Origin: Treponema sp.
GTDB taxonomy: Bacteria; Spirochaetota; Spirochaetia; Treponematales; Breznakiellaceae
Length of the DNA: 40,108 nucleotides
NCBI GenBank assembly: GCA_031265845.1
Contig: JAISCC010000092.1
Coordinates: 1 to 40,108 of the forward strand
Reading direction: 5' to 3'
Part shown: in pieces, positions 26,735 to 35,809 of the stretch
How the letters are laid out: the number at the start of each line of letters is the position of its first letter
How positions within the stretch are numbered: the stretch's first letter is position 1
Notes under the pieces: model-generated
What the model was told of the DNA's origin: nothing
What the model saw: only the letters and a program-made list of their open reading frames with translations
Databases searched by the model: none
Translations under genes and position numbers: made by a program

Positions 26735-26763
26735 TTGACATTTTGCCAAATGACGGGTATATT
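26735..26763 (+). promoter_or_regulatory. Promoter of the TPR gene (leaderless layout)
   Basis: A perfect TTGACA (26735-26740), a 17-base spacer and TATATT (26758-26763). The ATG begins 8 bases after the last base of the -10 box, so transcription should start on or next to the start codon. No ribosome-binding site is present. Confidence 0.75.
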
Positions 26764-26770
26764 TCATGAT

Positions 26771-27460
26771 ATGAAGGCAGGTTCTCTTTTTCTTCTTTTT
26801 TTATTGATTGGCATCGATGTTCTTGTTGCGCAAAATTCGCCGAAACCTGACGCTTTACAACAGTACCGTATTGGACGGGAACGCGAAGCGCAGAACCGCT
26901 TGTCTGAGGCGAACAGGTACTACAATGAAGCCATCCGTATCTGTAGGTCAGAAATCGATCAAAAAATAGCCACCTCCGATTCATACGCCGTTTTTACATG
27001 GGCGTTGCAACGTCTTAAAAATTACCGCGACGTTATCGCGTGGGGGGAGCGGGGGCTTGCCCTGTACCCAAACGATTATCGTCTCAACGAGATCATGGGC
27101 GAAGCGTATTTTTATCTGGACGATTATGAAAAGTCGCTTGCTTCAATGCAACGTTTTGTCAACGCCTTTGTCAACGCCCCGCGTAGCAATGACCGGTTTT
27201 CGACTGCGTATTTCTTTATCGGAGAAATTTACCGGCTGGAGGGAAAGTATCAGCGCGCGGATATCGCCTATTCGGTGGCGGTTCGCTTGGAGCCGAACAT
27301 CGCGCTGTGGTGGTACCGGCTGGGTGTCGCTCGTGAAGCGTCCGGTGAGTATGCGTCGGCGCAGGAAGCCTACGAGAGGGCGTTGCGCGTCAATCCCGCA
27401 TATACCGAAGCGACTGCGTCCATCGCTCGTATACGGCAACGTCTGAATTCACAAGATTAA
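26771..27460 (+). CDS. Secreted tetratricopeptide-repeat protein
   Basis: This 229-residue protein has a signal peptide ending near LVAQ (residues 18-21) and no lipobox, so it is probably periplasmic. TPR units are visible: RLSEANRYYNEAIRI, NDYRLNEIMGEAYFYLDDYE, RADIAYSVAVRLEPNIALWW and ASAQEAYERALRVNPAYTEA. TPR proteins are scaffolds for protein contacts. The start at 26771 is chosen because it opens a clean signal peptide and sits right after a strong promoter; the longer frame would overlap the preceding gene. It may serve the lipoprotein cluster or be independent. Confidence 0.85.
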   Translation: MKAGSLFLLFLLIGIDVLVAQNSPKPDALQQYRIGREREAQNRLSEANRYYNEAIRICRSEIDQKIATSDSYAVFTWALQRLKNYRDVIAWGERGLALYPNDYRLNEIMGEAYFYLDDYEKSLASMQRFVNAFVNAPRSNDRFSTAYFFIGEIYRLEGKYQRADIAYSVAVRLEPNIALWWYRLGVAREASGEYASAQEAYERALRVNPAYTEATASIARIRQRLNSQD

Positions 27461-27501
27461 AACCGCCGCGAATATCCAAAAAGGTGGGCGGGTTGAGACG
27501 C

Positions 27502-29199
27502 TCATACATACAAAAACCGCTTGATCTTTCCGGTGGGCGTCTTCTCAAATGGTTTCTCCATAATTTCAATACGGTCGATGCGGGAGAAGGAGGCAAGGCG
27601 CTTGTTCAGGGATCGCCTCAATTCTTCCAGTTTTTCCGCAAGATTTTCAGGAGAAAGTCCGGTGTTTGCGGTTTCGGACTGAACGAAAGCGGCGGGAAAA
27701 ATGAACGCGACGAGTTCTCTGTTTTTTCCCCGGCAGACAAGAGCATCTTCCACAAGCGGCGATTGACCCAACAACAGTTCAATTTCTTCTGGATAGATAT
27801 TTTCACCGGAGGAAGATAAAATCATGTTTTTTATCCTGCCCCGAATATAGAGATAGCCTTTCCTGTCAAAACAACCTAAATCGCCCGTTTTAAGCCACCC
27901 GTCTTCGGTAAACGCTTCTCTGGTTTTTCGCTCATTGTGATAATAGCCAAGCATCACATTTGGTCCCCGCACCTGAATTTCACCGCAAGCGCGTGCGTTT
28001 TCATCACGCGCCTCTTGCTGATCTCCGTCAAAATGCGCCAAGCGCACTTCCACACCCGCAAGTGGTCTGCCTGCTGAGCGGAACTTGAACCGGTACGGCG
28101 CGGTACCTGCTACAAGCGGCGACGCTTCGGTAAGACCATACCCCGGCGAGTAAGGAAACTGCGCCTTCCACAGGAACCGCTCAACCTCTTCGGCGAGCGG
28201 CGCGCCGCCTACGCCCAGAAAACGCAAACCGCCCCCGAAAGACGAGAGGAGCTTGCGTCCGGCAAGGAGTACCGCCAGGCTGTGGGTAAGCGGAAACCGG
28301 TACAGGAAGCTCTTGAAAAGGCGCGGCGCGATACGGGAATAATATATCTTCTCAATAAAAAGCGGAACCGCAAGCATGATGGTTGGCTTCAACGCCTGAA
28401 TTGCGCCCATCAGAGCGGATGGAGATGGAGTCCTGTCAAGGTACACGATTGACGCTCCGCTGAGAATCGCGCTTATCAAGCCAGTAGTACATTCGTATGT
28501 ATGGGCAAGCGGGATAATCGAAAGGCAACGGTCGCGTGGGTATATTTTCATTTTTTTATGGGCCGCTTGCGCGGTCCATAATAGATTGCGGTTGGAAAGC
28601 ATGACTCCCTTGCTGTCGCCGAGCGTCCCCGATGTGTACACAATCGTCGCCAAGCTATCTTCTTCCGCACCGGGAAAGTGGTCCCTGTCACACAGAAAAA
28701 GCCGCTTCACGCGGCCCTGTATTGAGACGAGAATGCTGGCGTCCTTGCGCATGTTTTCAATGCTGTCGAGGCAAACGACTGGAATCGCCGCCGGCATGTC
28801 CGGCAATGCGCCCTCTCCCAGCGCTTCCGCTATTTTTGGCATAGTTTTTTCCGTCCCGCAGATTGTGGAAGGTTGGGCGTGGCTGATAATGGTTTTTATC
28901 TGTTCACAGGAAAAGTCAATGAGCGCCGGAACACTTACGGCGCCGGCTTGGGCGATGCCGAAGTAGGCTATAACCCATTCAGGACGGTTTTCAGCGATGA
29001 TCATAACACGGTCGGCAGGCTTTACGCCCAGCGAGACAAGCAAAGACGCAAAGCGTCTCGTCATTTCGCCAAATTCCCTGTAGGTGACGCGGTCGTAGGT
29101 ACATTCGTCATGGTACATCTCAAGCGCCGTCCGGTTTCTGAATTTTAGGGACGCTCTTTGGCTCAATTCTGATAATGTCTGTTTTGGTAAAGAAATCAT
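27502..29199 (-). CDS. AMP-forming acyl-CoA synthetase (long-chain fatty-acid-CoA ligase type)
   Basis: This 565-residue adenylate-forming enzyme activates a carboxylic acid with ATP to the acyl-AMP and then the thioester. The P-loop YTSGTLGDSKG is at residues 188-198. GYGLTEASP, LKTGDLGCFDRKGYLYIRGR and the C-terminal lysine motif TPTGKIKRF follow in order. The sequence style fits long-chain ligases, but substrate length cannot be read off. The gene converges with the TPR gene (41-base gap). Its ATG overlaps a TATAAT on the same strand, so the true start may lie slightly downstream. Confidence 0.9.
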   Translation of the reverse strand: MISLPKQTLSELSQRASLKFRNRTALEMYHDECTYDRVTYREFGEMTRRFASLLVSLGVKPADRVMIIAENRPEWVIAYFGIAQAGAVSVPALIDFSCEQIKTIISHAQPSTICGTEKTMPKIAEALGEGALPDMPAAIPVVCLDSIENMRKDASILVSIQGRVKRLFLCDRDHFPGAEEDSLATIVYTSGTLGDSKGVMLSNRNLLWTAQAAHKKMKIYPRDRCLSIIPLAHTYECTTGLISAILSGASIVYLDRTPSPSALMGAIQALKPTIMLAVPLFIEKIYYSRIAPRLFKSFLYRFPLTHSLAVLLAGRKLLSSFGGGLRFLGVGGAPLAEEVERFLWKAQFPYSPGYGLTEASPLVAGTAPYRFKFRSAGRPLAGVEVRLAHFDGDQQEARDENARACGEIQVRGPNVMLGYYHNERKTREAFTEDGWLKTGDLGCFDRKGYLYIRGRIKNMILSSSGENIYPEEIELLLGQSPLVEDALVCRGKNRELVAFIFPAAFVQSETANTGLSPENLAEKLEELRRSLNKRLASFSRIDRIEIMEKPFEKTPTGKIKRFLYV

Positions 29200-29329
29200 T
29201 ATATTGGTTTAGACGTTATTTCAAAGAAAAAGTTGCTGGAAAATCTTGTCAAGCGAATTTTCACCAGCGAATCTTTCGCCCCTGAATCTCTCGAATCATC
29301 CGACACGGTTTAGACGCAACCGTACCCTG

Positions 29330-29358
29330 TTGATCGTACCGCCGTGAAAGTATACAAT
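29330..29358 (+). promoter_or_regulatory. Promoter of the metal-binding protein gene
   Basis: TTGATC (29330-29335), a 17-base spacer and TACAAT (29353-29358). It is followed by a short leader carrying AGGAGG before the ATG at 29379, so this transcript has a normal ribosome-binding site. Confidence 0.6.
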
Positions 29359-29378
29359 GACGCCTATCAGGAGGCGTT

Positions 29379-29588
29379 ATGAAAACAACAATAACCATAG
29401 AAGGCATGTCTTGCGAACACTGCGTAAAGCACGTAAAAAAGGCGCTTGAAGCGATAAGCGGCGTCAAGTCCGCCAAGGTGAGCCTTAAAGACAACATGGC
29501 CGTTGTGGATCACAAAGACGGCGTTACGCTCGAAAGTATGAAGGCGTCCATTGCGGAGGCGGGTTATGAGGCGGCCGGTTGCGAATAA
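29379..29588 (+). CDS. Heavy-metal-associated (CopZ-like) protein
   Basis: This 69-residue single HMA domain has the metal-binding motif GMSCEHC (MxCxxC) at residues 9-15, with flanking TITIEG and a C-terminal MKASIAEAGYEA helix in the ferredoxin-like fold of copper chaperones. Such proteins carry Cu(I) or another soft metal to a P-type ATPase or repressor. No such partner is encoded nearby. The protein ends in an extra Cys-Glu. It is monocistronic between an acyl-CoA synthetase and prfA. Confidence 0.92.
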   Translation: MKTTITIEGMSCEHCVKHVKKALEAISGVKSAKVSLKDNMAVVDHKDGVTLESMKASIAEAGYEAAGCE

Positions 29589-29648
29589 TATAGGAAACGC
29601 TCAAAAACAAAAATTGCTCCCATCTCATTGGCTCTCATTTGATTTAAA

Positions 29649-29685
29649 GACTTGTTCGATAATGCGATTAGTTGTCGAACAAGTC
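29649..29685. repeat. Inverted repeat upstream of prfA
   Basis: GACTTGTTCGA (29649-29659) and TCGAACAAGTC (29675-29685) are perfect 11-bp inverted copies around 15 bases. The arm sequence differs from the TTYCAAAAC family, so this is a separate repeat type or an operator. It lies 36 bases upstream of the prfA -35 box. Confidence 0.7.
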
Positions 29686-29720
29686 CAATGTTGTTTTTGG
29701 CGGGGCGTCTTGCCCATACC

Positions 29721-29749
29721 TTCACAAACGCGCCGTGGTGTGGTATAGT
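29721..29749 (+). promoter_or_regulatory. prfA promoter (leaderless layout)
   Basis: TTCACA (29721-29726), a 17-base spacer and TATAGT (29744-29749). Six bases separate the -10 box from the ATG at 29756, so the predicted first base of the transcript is the A of the start codon. The same element precedes the prfA fragment at 7583-7729. Confidence 0.7.
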
Positions 29750-29755
29750 CGTCCC

Positions 29756-30826
29756 ATGAATGAAAGACTAGATTCCATGCTTCGCCGTTATGAAGAACTG
29801 TCAACGTTGGTGCAAGACCCGGAATTGGTGAAGAATCAGAACAAATACCGTGATTTAATGAGAGAATACTCTCAACTCGGCGAAATTGCGGCGGCGCACA
29901 GCGAGATTGAAACGCTGGCCGCTCAATGTGGTGATGCGAAAACGCTTTTGCAGGAAGAAAAAGATCCTGAAATGAGAGAACTCGCCAGAGAAGAAGTGAA
30001 AGAACTGGAAAAACGGTTGCAGGAAGCCGAAGAAAAGCTCAAATTCCTCCTTATTCCTAAAGACCCTCTTGATGAAAAGAACATCATTATGGAAATCCGC
30101 GCCGGCACGGGCGGCGATGAAGCCGCGCTTTTTGCGGCGGATCTGTTCCGCATGTATTCCCGTTTTGCGGAGACCAAGGGCTGGAAGTTTGAAATTATGA
30201 ACTCCAACGAAACCGAGCTTGGCGGGTTTAAAGAAATCGTTTTTTCCATAAACGGCAACAATGTGTACGAAAATCTCCGCTATGAGTCGGGCGTTCACCG
30301 CGTACAGCGGGTGCCTGAGACCGAGGCTTCCGGGCGCATCCACACGTCGGCGGTTACGGTCGCAGTTCTGCCCGAAGCGGACGAGACTGAAATTGACATC
30401 AAGCCGGACGATCTGCGTATTGACGTGATGCGGGCGGGCGGTCCGGGCGGGCAGTGTGTCAACACTACGGATTCGGCGGTGCGCATCACCCACATTCCAA
30501 GCGGCATTGTGGTTCATTGCCAAGATGAAAAGAGCCAGATAAAGAACAAGGCAAAGGCGATGCGCATACTTCGCGCCCGCGTTTACGAGGCGGAAGCCGC
30601 CAAAGCGGCAGCCGAACGCGCCGAAGCCCGCAAGAGTCAAGTCGGTTCGGGCGACCGTTCCGAGCGTATTCGCACCTATAATTTTCCCCAGAACAGGCTG
30701 ACGGATCACCGCATCAACCTCACGCTGTACAAGCTGGACATCATTATGCAGGGTGGTGTGGCGGAGTTGTTCGACGCTCTTAAACTTTCCGCGCGGGAAG
30801 AATTGCTTGATGCCGTTGCGGGCTAA
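29756..30826 (+). CDS. prfA: Peptide chain release factor 1
   Basis: RF1 recognises UAA and UAG stop codons and triggers peptide release. The 356-residue length is typical. The GGQ motif that enters the peptidyl-transferase centre is at residues 231-233 ([17 protein letters not shown]). The codon-recognition PxT tripeptide is PET at 187-189 in [16 protein letters not shown]. The start at 29756 fits the family N-terminus (MNERLD) and the promoter immediately upstream; the longer frame would lie inside that promoter. No prmC methyltransferase gene follows, unlike many bacteria. A decayed copy of its 5' end lies at 7583-7790. Confidence 0.96.
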   Translation: MNERLDSMLRRYEELSTLVQDPELVKNQNKYRDLMREYSQLGEIAAAHSEIETLAAQCGDAKTLLQEEKDPEMRELAREEVKELEKRLQEAEEKLKFLLIPKDPLDEKNIIMEIRAGTGGDEAALFAADLFRMYSRFAETKGWKFEIMNSNETELGGFKEIVFSINGNNVYENLRYESGVHRVQRVPETEASGRIHTSAVTVAVLPEADETEIDIKPDDLRIDVMRAGGPGGQCVNTTDSAVRITHIPSGIVVHCQDEKSQIKNKAKAMRILRARVYEAEAAKAAAERAEARKSQVGSGDRSERIRTYNFPQNRLTDHRINLTLYKLDIIMQGGVAELFDALKLSAREELLDAVAG

Positions 30827-30880
30827 CCATGAACTTGTCGCGGGTGGTCCGGCGCCGCGCCACCCCGTACTGCACCCCTG

Positions 30881-30907
30881 TTCACAAAAAACAAACTATG
30901 CTATACT
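30881..30907 (+). promoter_or_regulatory. Possible promoter of the DEAD-box helicase gene
   Basis: TTCACA (30881-30886) and TATACT (30902-30907) are separated by a short 15-base spacer. The ATG at 30917 begins 10 bases after the last base of the -10 box and has no ribosome-binding site, so a leader of about 3 bases is predicted. Confidence 0.45.
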
Positions 30908-30916
30908 TGCTTCAAA

Positions 30917-32635
30917 ATGGAATTTACGGAACTGAATTTACACAAGGATCTGCAAAAAGGCATCGTAGAAGCAGGTTATCTGACCTGTACGCCGGTTCAG
31001 GAGCAGGTGCTTAGAAATGCGTTTAATGGACAAGACCTCTATGTACAGTCTCAAACCGGCACCGGAAAAACTGCGGCGTTTTTAATTGTCATCTTTCAAA
31101 GGTTCCTTACGGAATCGCTTTTGCATGGGAAAAAAGCCCTTGTCATGGCGCCGACACGGGAGTTGGCGGTTCAAATTGAAGAAGAGGCGAAATTGCTTGC
31201 AAAACACCTGCCCTTCAAGATCGGAAGTTTTTACGGCGGGGTCGGTTATGGGCAGCAACAGCAACTGTTGCGCGGCAATGTACAAATTTTGGTGGGAACA
31301 CCCGGACGAGTGCTTGATCTAAACGCTTCGGGGCAGATGAACCTCATGGACATCGCCTTTTTGGTAATTGATGAGGCTGATCGCATGTTTGACATGGGGT
31401 TTTATCCAGATTTGCGGAAGCTCATCAAAGCGGTGCCGCCTGTAGACCGGCGGCAGACCATGCTTTTCAGCGCGACGCTCAATTCATGGGTAAAAAATCT
31501 TGCGTGGGAATACACAAAGACGCCTTTTGAAATAGAGATTGCGCCGGAGACCGTTACGGTTGAAGAGGTGGAGCAGCTTCTTTACCACGTGCCGTCTGGA
31601 GACAAGATGAAGCTGCTGTTGGGCATCCTCGAACGGGATAGTCCAGAAAGCGCCATCATCTTCTGCAACACCAAACGGTACACGGAAATCATCGCAAAAC
31701 GTCTTGATGCCAACGGCCGCAAAGTCGAGTTTATCATAGGAGACCTGCCCCAATCCAAACGGCTCAAAATAATTGAAGATCTGAAAGCTGGCAAGACGCG
31801 CTTTCTGGTCGCCACCGATGTCGCCGCGCGCGGGCTTGACATTGAAGGGCTTGCCCTTGTTGTCAACTACGATCTGCCCGCCGAAGCTGAAAATTACGTT
31901 CACCGCATAGGACGCACCGCCCGCGCCGGTAAAACCGGCAAAGCCATATCTTTTGCCAGCGAGCAGGACGTGTACGAGCTTGCCGCCATCGAAAGATACA
32001 TTGACATGAAAATCCCCTCGGAAATCGCGGGTGACTATCTGTATGCGGAAGACAAGAGCGCAGGCAGAAATGTACGCGCTGGCGCATACGCCGATTCCCG
32101 TGATCAAAAAAGAAGCGATCCGGATCGGGCGCACGGCGACGGACGGCGGTTGCGGAAAGAAGGGAACATGCGCGGCGCATCGCAGCGCGGTATATCCCAT
32201 GATGTATCAAAGGATGATAAAGCGCGGCGCACTGAAAAAAACGCTAAAAATGGGAAACGCGGGTTCCCGCCAAAACAAGGGCGTTCTGAACAAGCGGGCG
32301 ATCTTGACAGCGGCGGTCTTTCCGCAATGTCTTTTGAAAAGCGCATGGCGTATTACCGGACGAAGTACGGCGCAGGCGGTGGCGCAAACGCCGCAGCCAG
32401 CGTAGAAGTGGATGTTGCCGTTGGTCCGGAGGATAAACTGCGGCAGGACGGCGGCGCCCGCAAGCGAAAAAGCCGGCGTTCTCGGCAGGGAAAACAGCCG
32501 CCTGTTGCGCCGGCGGCAGGCAAACAACTGGTAAAACTCGCCGAAACACCGCCGCAGCCTGTGGCGGTGTCAGAAAAGCCCGTAAAAAAAGGATTTTTCG
32601 CAAAACTTTTAAGTGTCTTTAACAAAAACGGCTGA
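30917..32635 (+). CDS. DEAD-box RNA helicase
   Basis: This 572-residue ATP-dependent RNA helicase has all core motifs in order: a Q-motif region (LTCTPVQEQ), SQTGTGKT (45-52), APTRELA, a GG pair, TPGR, DEAD (152-155), SAT, then the second domain with ATDVAARGLD and HRIGRTARAG. After about residue 385 a basic, low-complexity tail of about 185 residues follows, with many Arg, Lys, Gly and Ala, ending in KKGFFAKLLSVFNK. Such tails bind RNA or partners. Closest in style to RhlB/RhlE, but the subclass cannot be fixed. prfA lies upstream. Confidence 0.94.
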   Translation: MEFTELNLHKDLQKGIVEAGYLTCTPVQEQVLRNAFNGQDLYVQSQTGTGKTAAFLIVIFQRFLTESLLHGKKALVMAPTRELAVQIEEEAKLLAKHLPFKIGSFYGGVGYGQQQQLLRGNVQILVGTPGRVLDLNASGQMNLMDIAFLVIDEADRMFDMGFYPDLRKLIKAVPPVDRRQTMLFSATLNSWVKNLAWEYTKTPFEIEIAPETVTVEEVEQLLYHVPSGDKMKLLLGILERDSPESAIIFCNTKRYTEIIAKRLDANGRKVEFIIGDLPQSKRLKIIEDLKAGKTRFLVATDVAARGLDIEGLALVVNYDLPAEAENYVHRIGRTARAGKTGKAISFASEQDVYELAAIERYIDMKIPSEIAGDYLYAEDKSAGRNVRAGAYADSRDQKRSDPDRAHGDGRRLRKEGNMRGASQRGISHDVSKDDKARRTEKNAKNGKRGFPPKQGRSEQAGDLDSGGLSAMSFEKRMAYYRTKYGAGGGANAAASVEVDVAVGPEDKLRQDGGARKRKSRRSRQGKQPPVAPAAGKQLVKLAETPPQPVAVSEKPVKKGFFAKLLSVFNKNG

Positions 32636-32697
32636 CGCCTTCCCTGCCGGTATGACCGGATCACGGCCGTTTATAATAGAGGATTAAAGCCTCTATG

Positions 32698-32752
32698 GAG
32701 AGCTAATTTCAAAACCTGAACTACATTCGGGTTAGTTTTGAAATCGGCTCTG
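32698..32752. repeat. Palindromic intergenic repeat
   Basis: ATTTCAAAAC (32706-32715) and GTTTTGAAAT (32735-32744) are perfect inverted arms. Outside them lie GAGAGCTA and TCGGCTCTG. The centre contains GAACTACATTCGG, also found in the palindrome at 7889-7981. It overlaps an in-frame ATG at 32738, which argues against that ATG as the start of the next gene. Confidence 0.8.
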
Positions 32753-32776
32753 TATACAAAACAAACGAGGTATATA

Positions 32777-34429
32777 TTGATCACAGTTACAGACGTACGG
32801 TTAAGCTATGGAGAACGGACGCTATTCAAAGACGTTAATCTCAAATTCACGCCCGGCAACTGCTACGGAATCATCGGCGCGAACGGGGCGGGAAAATCGA
32901 CCTTTCTCAAGATACTCTCCGGCGAAGTGGAACATGACAAGGGTGAGATAAGCGTTACCGCAGGACAACGTATGGCCGCGCTTAAGCAGGATCACTTCGC
33001 GTTTGAGGAATATTCCGTGATAGACACGGTTGTCATGGGCTACCCAAAACTCTACAGCGTGCAGAAAGAACGGGATGCCGTCTACGCGAAAGAGGATTTT
33101 TCCGATGAGGACGGCATCCGTTCCGCAGAACTGGAAGCCGAATTCGGCGAACTCGGCGGATACGAAGCCGAAGCCCAAGCAAGCCAACTTCTTTCCGGTC
33201 TTGGTCTTGACGAGACGGATCACGGCAAGATGATGAGCGAGCTTGACGAAACCAAGAAGGTGCGCGTACTGCTGGCTCAGGCGCTTTTTGGCAATCCCGA
33301 CATCCTTCTTCTTGACGAGCCGACCAACGGGCTTGATCTTGAATCCATCTCGTGGCTGGAGGAATTCCTCATTGATTTTCCCAACACGGTAATCGTGGTG
33401 AGCCATGACCGCCACTTCTTGAACAGCGTCTGCACCCACATCGCAGATATTGATTTTGGAAAAATCACCCTGTATTCGGGCAACTACGACTTTTGGTATC
33501 AGATGAGTCAGATGCTTCAAAAACAAGCGAAAGACTTGCAAAAGAAGAATGAAGAAAAAGCCCGCGAACTCAAGGAATTTATCCAACGGTTCGCATCCAA
33601 CGCTTCAAAAAGCAGGCAGGCGACAAGCCGTAAAAAAGTGCTTGAAAAGCTCGACCTTGAAAATGTTACGGTAACAAGCCGCAAATTTCCGTACGTGGGC
33701 TTCAAACCGGATCGAGACATTGGCAACAACGTGTTAAACATCGAAAACCTGAGCTTTTCAACCGCCGAAAACGCCAGTAACGGGGACATTTTAAGGAATT
33801 TCAACCTTACGGTCAACAAGGGCGACAAGATCGCGTTCGTGGGGCAGGAACATCAGGCAAAATCAACGCTGTTCGACATTATCACCAAGGCGCAAAAGCA
33901 ATCATCGGGCGACTTCTTTTGGGGGCAGACAACTGCGGCGTCGTATTTTCCCAAGGAAAACTCCCTGTTTTTCGATTCAGACCTCTCGATCACGGATTGG
34001 TTGCGTCAATATTCTCCGGATCAGGACGAAACCTATGTACGCAGTTTCCTGGGACGTATGCTTTTTTCCGGCGATGAGGCGTTGAAGCCCGTAAACGTGC
34101 TTTCCGGCGGAGAGAAAGTGCGGTGCATGCTCGCAAAAATGATGCTTTCCGGCGCGAACGTCCTCATTCTTGATGAACCGACTAACCACCTCGATCTTGA
34201 AGCCATCACCGCCCTGAATAACGGACTGTGCGCTTTCCCCGGAGTGATCCTGTTCAACTCGCACGATCACGAGTTCGTCAACTCGACGTCAAACCGCATC
34301 GTCGAAATCCTGCCCGGCGGCGCAACCCCAATAGACCGCATTATGCGGTTTGACGACTATCTTTTGGATGATGCTGTAAAAGAATTGCGAGCGAAAGCGT
34401 ATCATCACGCGGAGCGGTTGCAAATATAA
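32777..34429 (+). CDS. ABC-F ATPase, YbiT-like, with a degenerate second Walker A
   Basis: This 550-residue soluble protein has two ABC domains and no membrane segments, as in ribosome-associated ABC-F factors. Domain 1 has Walker A GANGAGKS (34-41), a non-canonical signature SELDETKK and Walker B LLLDEPTN. The linker carries the ABC-F hallmark FIQRFASNASKSRQATSR. Domain 2 has a consensus signature LSGGEKVR and LILDEPTNHLD, but its Walker A reads VGQEHQAKS instead of GxxGxGKS. The best start is TTG 32777, with CGAGG upstream; the upstream ATG lies in a palindrome. The overall sequence resembles E. coli YbiT. Confidence 0.9.
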   Translation: MITVTDVRLSYGERTLFKDVNLKFTPGNCYGIIGANGAGKSTFLKILSGEVEHDKGEISVTAGQRMAALKQDHFAFEEYSVIDTVVMGYPKLYSVQKERDAVYAKEDFSDEDGIRSAELEAEFGELGGYEAEAQASQLLSGLGLDETDHGKMMSELDETKKVRVLLAQALFGNPDILLLDEPTNGLDLESISWLEEFLIDFPNTVIVVSHDRHFLNSVCTHIADIDFGKITLYSGNYDFWYQMSQMLQKQAKDLQKKNEEKARELKEFIQRFASNASKSRQATSRKKVLEKLDLENVTVTSRKFPYVGFKPDRDIGNNVLNIENLSFSTAENASNGDILRNFNLTVNKGDKIAFVGQEHQAKSTLFDIITKAQKQSSGDFFWGQTTAASYFPKENSLFFDSDLSITDWLRQYSPDQDETYVRSFLGRMLFSGDEALKPVNVLSGGEKVRCMLAKMMLSGANVLILDEPTNHLDLEAITALNNGLCAFPGVILFNSHDHEFVNSTSNRIVEILPGGATPIDRIMRFDDYLLDDAVKELRAKAYHHAERLQI

Positions 34430-34475
34430 GCGGCGCGGAGCGCACGTAAAGTGATGTGAGAGGTATGCGGCTCAC

Positions 34476-35162
34476 ATGAAGAAAATCGTAATGATTGCTT
34501 TCTGTCTCATTAGCGTTAAGTATGCCTTCGCTCAAGATGAAATACTCTGGGCTTCTATAGGCGGCGCATTTACCGCTCTGGTTGAAGAGGACTCTCTATG
34601 GAAAGCTTCTGCGGGAGCGGGAATGACGTTTGATGCGTATATTTTTCCAAACGTCAAAAACCGCAAAACAAGCAATATAGGATTCTTTCTACAAGGCATG
34701 TTAGGCGCGGGTTTTAGTATGGAGCGTCCTAATAGAGATATATACGGCCCTCTTTTCCAAGCTGGACTCACGCTTGGCCCCTCATTCAAACGCTATATCA
34801 CAGATCGGCTCGCCTTTTTGGGCGCAGTAGGTGTTGAGTGGCTTATGATCGGCGTCGAATACCACGAAATGGTGGAAGAGACGCAGCGTATCACGCTTGT
34901 TGATTTTCAAATGGTCGATCATCATCTTGGCGTGGGGAGTGATATTGGGCTGAAATACGACATTACCAACGCCCTCTATATCGGCGTCGGCGCCGGTTTT
35001 TCATGGGGCTTTCTCCATAGCGTCGAATTAATAAAAAAAGGCGCTAAACGGCAAGAACCGCTTGCACATACGCAAAGCGATGTAGTGTACAGAGTGTTCA
35101 TGATGGAGCCATCCGCTTTGATTGCGGTAAAACTCCGTATTGTTATAGGTATGAATATGTGA
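34476..35162 (+). CDS. Small predicted outer-membrane protein
   Basis: This 228-residue protein has a signal peptide (likely cleavage after YAFAQ, near residue 20). The remainder alternates short Gly-rich strands with polar turns (FFLQGMLGAGF, LFQAGLTLGPSF, YIGVGAGFSWGF, ALIAVKLRIVIGM), the look of an 8-10-strand barrel. I recognise no family. GAGAGG lies about 12 bases before the ATG. It follows the ABC-F gene after 46 bases and is followed by a META-domain lipoprotein. Confidence 0.7.
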   Translation: MKKIVMIAFCLISVKYAFAQDEILWASIGGAFTALVEEDSLWKASAGAGMTFDAYIFPNVKNRKTSNIGFFLQGMLGAGFSMERPNRDIYGPLFQAGLTLGPSFKRYITDRLAFLGAVGVEWLMIGVEYHEMVEETQRITLVDFQMVDHHLGVGSDIGLKYDITNALYIGVGAGFSWGFLHSVELIKKGAKRQEPLAHTQSDVVYRVFMMEPSALIAVKLRIVIGMNM

Positions 35163-35281
35163 TGCCAGCAAGTTGTTGCGCTTGTAGGTTTTTGCGCCAC
35201 TTTGTGCCGTAAAAACCATGATTTATGACTTGCTTTACCGTTACAATAAATTTTAGTATATTTACAAGCAAGGAGTATATC

Positions 35282-35809
35282 TTGAAAAGAACTCGCATTG
35301 TTTTCAGAATATTGGCGCTTGGGGCCGGTTTGTTCGCTTCCTGCGCCGGCAAGCCCGATGTATGGGACGGGCAAACAGTCGATAGCGCGTCGGAGGCGGT
35401 GGTTAATCCTGCGGGTTTTAATCCGGCGGATTTTTCGGAAGTGTTGAAAAAAACATGGGAATTGATCGAAGTGAAAAGCGATTCTGATGTGGTGATAATA
35501 GAGCGTCAGGATATGCAAGATCTGTATACTGCGCGGTTTGCCGAAGGAAGATTGAGCGGGAAAGCCGCGCCGAATGTGTATAACGGACACTATACACAGG
35601 GAAATTCCCACGACATTTCTTTTGGACCTATCGTCAGCACTAAAATGGTTCTGCTTCAAGAACCCGAAAGCCTGAAAGAGCATGAGTATTTTTCTTATCT
35701 CGCCAAAACTACCCGTTGGGAGGTGAGCAGCGGACAGCTTGCGCTTTTTACATCAAGCGAAAGCGGTGAAGTTATGTTGGTGTTCAACGAGGTTGAGGAT
35801 GTCGATTGA
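35282..35809 (+). CDS. META-domain (HslJ-like) lipoprotein
   Basis: This 175-residue lipoprotein has lipobox FASC (Cys21). The META pattern follows: KKTWELIEV, a G(R)LSGKAAPNVYNGHYTQG stretch, ISFGPIVSTKMVL, a helix and GQLALFTSSESGEVMLVF. META domains occur in HslJ and in secreted proteins; their function is largely unknown. The CN before the first G..Y, common in the family, is replaced by NVYNG. TTG 35282 is the start because AAGGAG is at 35270-35275 and it opens the lipoprotein signal; the upstream ATG frame lacks this. The 3' end overlaps the YbaK gene by 11 bases. Confidence 0.8.
   Translation: MKRTRIVFRILALGAGLFASCAGKPDVWDGQTVDSASEAVVNPAGFNPADFSEVLKKTWELIEVKSDSDVVIIERQDMQDLYTARFAEGRLSGKAAPNVYNGHYTQGNSHDISFGPIVSTKMVLLQEPESLKEHEYFSYLAKTTRWEVSSGQLALFTSSESGEVMLVFNEVEDVD

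Noticed and set aside
32738-32776. N-terminal extension of the ABC-F gene from ATG 32738
   Set aside because: This ATG lies inside a palindromic repeat without a ribosome-binding site. TTG 32777 matches the family start and has CGAGG upstream.
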